Positions 58,604 to 64,000 of a stretch of DNA of 64,000 nt are shown piece by piece. Every line of letters begins with the position of its first letter. The stretch's first letter is position 1. The stretch spans positions 1-64,000 of the forward strand of contig NZ_QJTJ01000013.1 of assembly GCF_003217295.1 (NCBI RefSeq). Direction: 5' to 3'. Below the pieces are notes generated by a model. It was not told the origin of the DNA. It did no database searches and saw only the letters and a program-made list of their open reading frames with translations. Position numbers and translations under genes: made by a program. The stretch is from Ureibacillus chungkukjangi. Its GTDB lineage: Bacteria; Bacillota; Bacilli; Bacillales_A; Planococcaceae.

Positions 58604-60610
58604 TTATACTAAATATTTTTCGAACCAAGTTACCATTTGATCTAAACGTTCAATGCGTAAGTTCGGCGTCCCTGTACGAGATAGATTATGATTATTGTCT
58701 GGAAAGCGAACAAAGCTAGTTTCTTTCCCCATAGATTTCAACGTGATATATAACTGCTCTGCTTGTTCAATTGGGCAACGGAAATCTAGCTCACTATGCA
58801 AGATTAATAAAGGTGTTTCGATATTTTTAGCATACTTCAACGGTGAATGCTCCCATAGCTTTTCTGGGTCAAGCATATCTGTACCAATTTGCCATGGAGT
58901 GAAGTAGTAGCCGATATCGGATACCCCAAAGAAGCTGATCCAGTTTGAAATACTGCGCTGTGTAACCGCTGCTTTAAAACGATTTGTTTGACCGACGATC
59001 CAGTTTGTCATGAAGCCACCATAGCTTCCACCTGTTACACCTAATCGTTCTACATCAATCCATGCTTCTTCACCGATAACGTAGTCAAGGCCTGCCATAA
59101 TATCTTCGTAATCTCCACCACCATAATCACCGCGCACGCCATTCACAAATTCTTGGCTGTAGCCGTGGCTTCCACGTGGATTTACATATAAAACCCCATA
59201 TCCTTGAGCAGCTAACAATTGTAGCTCATGGAAGAATGAATTTGCGTACATTGTATGTGGACCACCATGAATTTCAACGACCAATGGATACTTTTTATTT
59301 TCCTCATAATTTGTTGGCTTCATTAACCATCCATGAACCTGTAGATCATTTGTACTTGTATAGACAATCGGTTCTGGTTTTGATAAGTTCACCTCATTAA
59401 GCCACGCATCATTGAAATGAGTTATTTGTGTTCTTTCACCTTTCGCAATTTCATAGTAGAATAACTCCCCAGGGAAGGTTGGATTCGATACAGCTATAAT
59501 TGCAAATTGGCCATCTGTAGAAACTGTATAATCATAGACATGCTCTCCCTCTTGCGATGCTGGATAAATGGCACCCTCTAAACTAGCATAATAGAGTTGA
59601 ACATCTCCTAAATTCGAGAGCTGGAAATATAAATCATTTGTTTCTGTCCAAACAATACTTGGTGCATTAACGCCTTGTTGCGTATCTGCAACCGCATAGT
59701 CACCCACTGGGGAATCGATACCTTCTGTTAGATTTTGAGTTATACCGTTTTCAATTTCATAGATATATATATTTGAATGTGTAGCATTTTTAAACTCTGC
59801 ATTACTTCCTGCATAGGCTATAAATTTTCCGTCATTCGAAAATTTAGCTCCACCATAGTAGCCCTCATGATCTACCAGAACTGTCTCGTTTTTCGTTTCC
59901 ACATCAACTAAATAAAGTGGCTGTCTAAAATCATAGTCCTTCTGTTCTTCGCGATTTACCCCAATAATCACCTTTTTTCCGTCTGGTGAAATATCGTATA
60001 ATGAGTGCGAATGCTTGCCTTCAGTGAATTGTTCGATTGACTCATCCTTCAATGTAAGGATGGCAATTTGAGAATACACCTGTTGCTTCGTTAACCCATG
60101 CCCTTTTAATCCATCCATTTTGTAGCGCATTTTATCAACTACATAGGCTTTCGGTTTTTCTTTATCTTCTTTTTCTTTTTCTTTTTTAGCTGTGTCTGTA
60201 AATGTTGTATCTTCCTTCAAGCTGCTTGTAATCCAAATTTTCTCCCCACATGGAGACCATAAAAAGGAACTTACACCTGATTCAAGATTAGTGATTTTTT
60301 TAGCTTCTCCACCGTTTTTATTAATAATATACACTTGGCTTTTTTCGTCTCGATTTGAAATGAAGGCAACCTGCTCACCATTTGGAGACCACTTAGGAGA
60401 GGAAACACGTTCATTTCCAAAAGTCCACTGCGTTACTTCCTTTGTATCTACATTTAAATGAAAAATACTAGAGAAATATTGATTCTCCTTTTCATCAATA
60501 TGCGTTTTAATAAAAACAGCCTCTTTGTTATTAGGCGCTAACTGCGGATTTGTAACAGATTGAATTTTAAATAAATCCTCTTTATCTAGTAATCTTTTTG
60601 CAACCATCAT
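58604..60610 (-). CDS. S9-family prolyl oligopeptidase (YuxL type)
   Basis: A serine peptidase of 668 residues, no signal peptide. A beta-propeller N-terminal part with TolB/WD-like repeats (SPKWSPNGEQVAFISNRDEKSQVYIINKNGGEAKKIT, SPDGKKVIIG) precedes the alpha/beta-hydrolase domain: VTGGSYGGFMTNW (Ser), HSELDFRCPIEQAE (Asp) and PDNNHNLSRTG (His). Acylaminoacyl-peptidase or oligopeptidase role is likely; the substrate is not fixed. Start ATG 60610 follows AAAGGGTGG; ATG 60607 is an alternative. Confidence 0.93.
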   Translation of the reverse strand: MMVAKRLLDKEDLFKIQSVTNPQLAPNNKEAVFIKTHIDEKENQYFSSIFHLNVDTKEVTQWTFGNERVSSPKWSPNGEQVAFISNRDEKSQVYIINKNGGEAKKITNLESGVSSFLWSPCGEKIWITSSLKEDTTFTDTAKKEKEKEDKEKPKAYVVDKMRYKMDGLKGHGLTKQQVYSQIAILTLKDESIEQFTEGKHSHSLYDISPDGKKVIIGVNREEQKDYDFRQPLYLVDVETKNETVLVDHEGYYGGAKFSNDGKFIAYAGSNAEFKNATHSNIYIYEIENGITQNLTEGIDSPVGDYAVADTQQGVNAPSIVWTETNDLYFQLSNLGDVQLYYASLEGAIYPASQEGEHVYDYTVSTDGQFAIIAVSNPTFPGELFYYEIAKGERTQITHFNDAWLNEVNLSKPEPIVYTSTNDLQVHGWLMKPTNYEENKKYPLVVEIHGGPHTMYANSFFHELQLLAAQGYGVLYVNPRGSHGYSQEFVNGVRGDYGGGDYEDIMAGLDYVIGEEAWIDVERLGVTGGSYGGFMTNWIVGQTNRFKAAVTQRSISNWISFFGVSDIGYYFTPWQIGTDMLDPEKLWEHSPLKYAKNIETPLLILHSELDFRCPIEQAEQLYITLKSMGKETSFVRFPDNNHNLSRTGTPNLRIERLDQMVTWFEKYLV

Positions 60611-60699
60611 TTCCACCCTTTCAAACCATTATTTCGATTTCCGTAATATAAAGTTTATCACTCCTCCCCTCTATGTCAAATAATTTTTAAAATGTTTAG

Positions 60700-60785
60700 A
60701 ATTGTTTGCGTACCAGGTACGCAGACAATTAAGAAAATTCTAAATAGTTCTCGAATTGTGTGTGTACCTGGTACACACACAATTC
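60700..60785. repeat. Two REP-like palindromes around GTACC(A/T)GGTAC
   Basis: The first (60700-60730) pairs AATTGTTTGCGTACC with its near-complement; the second (60753-60785) pairs GAATTGTGTGTGTACC with a perfect complement. Their centres are about 53 bp apart and share the core GTACC-x-GGTAC. They sit between the peptidase gene start and the lcfB terminator. Similar palindromes are dispersed in Bacillales genomes. Confidence 0.8.
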
Positions 60786-60790
60786 ACACT

Positions 60791-60827
60791 CAAAAAAAAT
60801 GATGCCTCCTATTGGAGGCATCATTTT
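60791..60827 (-). terminator. lcfB terminator
   Basis: AAAATGATGCCTCC and its complement form a 14-bp stem with a TATT/AATA loop, followed on the minus strand by a TTTTTTTT run. Confidence 0.92.
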
Positions 60828-60832
60828 GGGTT

Positions 60833-62383
60833 TTATTTTACTTTTTCGATTTCTTTTAGTGAACGACGTAGTATTTTGCCCGTTGAATTTTTAGGTAATT
60901 CATCTAATAGCTCAATTACTGTCGGAACTTTGTATTTTACTAGACGCTTTGCACAGAATTCTTGCAGCTCTTCGATTGAAGTGCTGTTGTCTTTTAACAC
61001 GACATAAGCCTGCACTGCTTCTCCTAGGTTTACGTCCGGCGTACCAATTACTGCAGCTTCGACTACATTTGGATGTGTAAATAATACTTCCTCTACTTCA
61101 CGTGGATAGACATTAAATCCTCCAACGATGATCATATCTTTTTTACGATCTACAATATAGAAGTAGCCATCCTCATCCTTTTTCGCCAAGTCTCCTGTGT
61201 ACAACCATTCGCCTCTAATCGCATTTGCTGTTTCTTCAGGCATTTTATAATAGCCCTTCATAACATTTGGTCCACGAACGATTAACTCGCCCACTTCACC
61301 TACCGGAACTTCAATTCCATATTCGTCGACTACTTTGTTTTCTACATTTGAAATTGACATACCGATAGATCCAGCCTTACGTTCACGATCAAGAGGGTTA
61401 AAGCATGTTACTGGTGAAGCCTCTGAAAGACCATAGCCTTCTGACACCTTCACCTTGAACTTCTCTTCAAAATCATGAAGTACCTGAACCGGTAACGGTG
61501 CCCCACCAGATACGGCTAAACGTAAAGTAGAGAATTTTTCTGTATCCCCTTCAAAGCGATGAAGGAAATTATACATTGTCGGAACTCCTGCAAAAACAGT
61601 AGCTTTTTGGCTTCCAGCAAGATCATAAATTTCACCTGGACTAAATCGAGGTGCTAATAGAACTGTAGCCCCTTGAAGTAGTGGTGCATTTACAACAACC
61701 GTTAAAGCAAATACATGGAATACCGGTAATGTCGCGATAACACGATCTTCAGTAGTCATGCTTAAATATTCACCGACATCTCTAGCATTTGAGTAAAGGT
61801 TGCGATGTGTTAACATAGCACCCTTTGGATAACCAGTTGTTCCTGATGTATATAGAATAATAGCTACATCATCCTCTTCCACTGATACAGGTTCAACTGT
61901 ATTTTGAGTAGAAGCTAGAATTTGAGAGAACAATTTTGTTTTCTCTTTTGCATCATTTGATAGCGCATTCATTTTTTCGCCTATATCCTGACCTGTTTCA
62001 CAAATGATATAGCTCTCTACCTGTGGTAAAACCTTTACCCCTACCTCCACTAAAGGCAGTAGCATATCAAGTGCAATTACTGCTTTTACATCACCATTTT
62101 TAATGATATAAGCAATTTCATCTTGCGTGTACATCGGATTTACAGGAATTGCAGTTGCACCGATTCGCATAGTTGCATATAACGAAATTAAAAAATGTGG
62201 TGTATTTCCAAGTAAAAACGCCACATGATCCCCTTTTTCTACCCCTAGCTGTTGAAGACCTGCTGCAAATCGACTAACTGTTTGCTCAAATTCACCGTAT
62301 GTAGTGTCTCTCCCTAAAAAATGATATGCATGTTTTTCGGGTTGTTCTAATGCGGTTTGTCGAACACGTTCAACTAAATTCAA
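60833..62383 (-). CDS. lcfB: Long-chain fatty-acid-CoA ligase (LcfB type)
   Basis: An acyl-adenylate synthetase of 516 residues. P-loop YTSGTTGYPKGAML (about 178-191), GYGLSEASPVT, WLYTGDLAKKDEDGYFYIVDRKKDMIIVGGFNVYPREVEE and C-terminal STGKILRRSLKE. Start is TTG 62383 (MNLVERVRQTALEQPEKHAY), with AAAGGGGG 9 nt upstream and the same first residues as Bacillus LcfB; an ATG just before it abuts the ribosome site. A FadR-like palindrome lies upstream. Confidence 0.9.
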   Translation of the reverse strand: MNLVERVRQTALEQPEKHAYHFLGRDTTYGEFEQTVSRFAAGLQQLGVEKGDHVAFLLGNTPHFLISLYATMRIGATAIPVNPMYTQDEIAYIIKNGDVKAVIALDMLLPLVEVGVKVLPQVESYIICETGQDIGEKMNALSNDAKEKTKLFSQILASTQNTVEPVSVEEDDVAIILYTSGTTGYPKGAMLTHRNLYSNARDVGEYLSMTTEDRVIATLPVFHVFALTVVVNAPLLQGATVLLAPRFSPGEIYDLAGSQKATVFAGVPTMYNFLHRFEGDTEKFSTLRLAVSGGAPLPVQVLHDFEEKFKVKVSEGYGLSEASPVTCFNPLDRERKAGSIGMSISNVENKVVDEYGIEVPVGEVGELIVRGPNVMKGYYKMPEETANAIRGEWLYTGDLAKKDEDGYFYIVDRKKDMIIVGGFNVYPREVEEVLFTHPNVVEAAVIGTPDVNLGEAVQAYVVLKDNSTSIEELQEFCAKRLVKYKVPTVIELLDELPKNSTGKILRRSLKEIEKVK

Positions 62384-62441
62384 AACACCCATCCCCCTTT
62401 GCATTTAACCTCGCTTGCAAATTTAATTGAAAACGAGGTAG

Positions 62442-62461
62442 AAATGAATTTATATTCATTT
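62442..62461. promoter_or_regulatory. FadR-like operator upstream of lcfB
   Basis: AAATGAATTTATATTCATTT, a 20-bp palindrome with central mismatch, resembles the Bacillus FadR box (TGAATGA-TA-TCATTCA). lcfB is a FadR target in B. subtilis. It is 59 bp before the start codon. Assignment is by similarity of spacing and arms. Confidence 0.6.
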
Positions 62462-62568
62462 ACCAGATATTATAAATTAAATATTCTAATAAAACAATAG
62501 GGATTTGTATTTCACGTTGTATTTCTTGTCGAAAATTAAATATTATTCTATTTATAACATTTTTTCTG

Positions 62569-64000
62569 TTATTCTCTCACATAAGCGATATAACGCCATC
62601 TTATCAAATTAAAATAAATAATTTCAATAATAACTAAGAAGACAAAGGCAAATACAACCTCTTTTACAATGGACACATTTACGAAGTTTTTCATGATATT
62701 TTGTAAGGCGAAAAACGCAAATAGACTGTGGCAGAGCGCAACTCCCCACGGCAAAAAGAATTGAGGAAATAAAAGCTTGGTTACTAAGGATTTTAACTCT
62801 GAATTGGAAATCCCCATCCGTTTTAATACATCAAATTTCTTCTTCTCTGCCTCTAAGTTCGTGTGCAATCTAAAGTAAATAAAGCTACCTGCTGCCAGTA
62901 AAAAGACAGCTGCTACTAAAAGCCCAACCAGTGTAAATAAGGAATAGGTTGATAATATATAAGAATAATTTAATCCCGCATTTTCAAAATAATAAGGCAA
63001 TGTGTACTTTTCTTTTACATACTCTTCAGCTACCTCTTGTTGAATGGGGACGCCCACATCCTCTGCTTCTATCCACTGTGGGATATCAAAAGTAAACAAA
63101 TGATAGCCAGGCTCATACTGTGGAGAATTTCTATACGGTCTTACTAATCTTCTAAAGTCAACATCGCTAACAATTATTGAATTCAAGCTAACAATAGAAG
63201 AAGGGAAAATTAGCTCTGGATATACTTGATCAATCGTAATCCTTACGTTATTTTCAAGCAAAACAGTCTCTACCTTTTTCTTTGCTAGCTCTTTAATAGA
63301 ATCCTTTGAATAGGGAATAAACATTGATTCCCCTCTAGACAAACGAACCATCGGATAGCCATAAGAAAACAGTAAATTATTAATATCGGACTCTTTAAAC
63401 ACCTCTACTTCAAAGTTAGTAAAGGAGGATGTCTGTTTCAATACCGTAAATCGAGTTAAATGATAGGATAACCCCTTCTCCTCCAGCTCCGTAATAAGCG
63501 AAGAAATATGCTCATGTTCCATTGGATTATCAATATGCCCTTTGTAAATTAACCCTAAAGGATTTAACTTATCATATTGAGAGGTATAGGAAGATAACGT
63601 AGCAAGTAATCCAATAGATAAGAATGCCAGTGTTGTGACAATGGTCATAACAAAAAACATTTTCCCATTATTTTTCAAGATAAAGGTTTGCTCTGCCGTT
63701 GGAAGCATTCTAGATTTTTTCCAATATAAGAATCTTTTATTTTTTATTTTATCGACAACATACTGAGTCGTATCGGTAAAGAACAAATACGTGCCAACAG
63801 CTATTAACAGGGGGATAAACACGGAAAAGATAATCATATTAGATCTCGTAGTTAACAATGCCAGTCCATAACCACTAAGAATAAAGACAATGCCAAGAAT
63901 CGCTTTTCTTTTCGTAAAATCCACATCTATTTGAATATTTTTGTAGCCATTTAGCAAATCAATAACCTTTTTCTCAGGCGATAAATGGACGCTAAATAAC
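62569..64000 (-). CDS. FtsX-like ABC transporter permease, 5' end cut by the window
   Basis: An open frame that continues to the right edge of the window. The visible 477 residues begin LFSVHLSPEKKVIDLLNGYKN, which is internal to the protein. Hydrophobic segments at about residues 33-50, 55-75, 120-140, a long extracellular part (about 150-340) and three C-terminal helices match the FtsX-type permeases of the BceB/YtrF kind used in antimicrobial-peptide or lipid transport. The matching ATPase gene would lie outside the window. The ribosome site and start are not visible. Confidence 0.75.
   Translation of the reverse strand, partial: LFSVHLSPEKKVIDLLNGYKNIQIDVDFTKRKAILGIVFILSGYGLALLTTRSNMIIFSVFIPLLIAVGTYLFFTDTTQYVVDKIKNKRFLYWKKSRMLPTAEQTFILKNNGKMFFVMTIVTTLAFLSIGLLATLSSYTSQYDKLNPLGLIYKGHIDNPMEHEHISSLITELEEKGLSYHLTRFTVLKQTSSFTNFEVEVFKESDINNLLFSYGYPMVRLSRGESMFIPYSKDSIKELAKKKVETVLLENNVRITIDQVYPELIFPSSIVSLNSIIVSDVDFRRLVRPYRNSPQYEPGYHLFTFDIPQWIEAEDVGVPIQQEVAEEYVKEKYTLPYYFENAGLNYSYILSTYSLFTLVGLLVAAVFLLAAGSFIYFRLHTNLEAEKKKFDVLKRMGISNSELKSLVTKLLFPQFFLPWGVALCHSLFAFFALQNIMKNFVNVSIVKEVVFAFVFLVIIEIIYFNLIRWRYIAYVRE

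Overview
The window is AT-rich, with strong GGAGG ribosome binding sites and a gene order that tracks the Bacillus subtilis blocks ssrA-smpB-rnr-est-secG, eno-gpmI-tpiA-pgk-gapA-cggR, clpP, crh-whiA-yvcK-rapZ-nudix-trxB and hprK-lgt-ppaX-yvoF-hisZ. It therefore comes from a chromosome of a spore-forming member of the Bacillales (a CotF-family spore coat protein is present), perhaps a Lysinibacillus/Planococcaceae-type relative; genus is my inference.

Region 1-5.8 kb is the edge of an integrated genomic island. It holds two unrecognised proteins, decayed gene remnants, a gene broken by two in-frame stops, three ~90-bp direct repeats, an excisionase-like protein and two tandem tyrosine integrases. 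The island abuts the 3' end of the tmRNA gene ssrA, a classic attachment site. Between ssrA and smpB lies a second copy of the smpB 3' end that differs only by synonymous changes up to its last codon, which looks like the scar of an older integration.

Region 5.8-11.4 kb (minus strand) is secG-est-rnr-smpB-ssrA, the protein-tagging/RNA-decay/secretion block, with a structured ~150-nt repeat-like element between rnr and smpB. Then come a BASS-family transporter and a secreted alkaline phosphatase preceded by a clear PhoP box array (plus strand), two exporters, and the glycolytic operon cggR-gapA-pgk-tpiA-gpmI-eno (minus strand) with a CggR operator and promoter. A glutaredoxin-like protein, a CotF-like coat protein and an amino-acid ABC transporter follow.

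Region 28-46 kb holds tRNA-Arg(CCG), clpP under a CtsR operator, the crh-whiA-yvcK-rapZ-nudix cluster, trxB, a TPR protein, the histidine operon hisZGDBHFI (no hisA between hisH and hisF), and yvoF-ppaX-lgt-hprK. Region 46-57 kb is a seven-gene leucine/branched-chain acyl-CoA catabolic operon (yngJ-I-H-HB-G-F-E type) with an upstream TetR regulator and palindromic operator, then scoAB CoA transferase. CoA-transferase, HMG-CoA lyase and carboxylase activities together would feed acetoacetate and acetyl-CoA. The right end has cytochrome c-551, a YitT-family protein, luxS, an S9 peptidase, a long-chain acyl-CoA ligase with a FadR-like box, and a truncated FtsX-like ABC permease.

The most unusual signals are non-coding. 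Two arrays of a 21-bp repeat (ACTTGCGA core) lie 32 kb apart. A 52-bp tandem array forms hairpins with compensatory base changes, and a 51-bp tandem array carries small palindromes. All sit in intergenic gaps behind transcription terminators.
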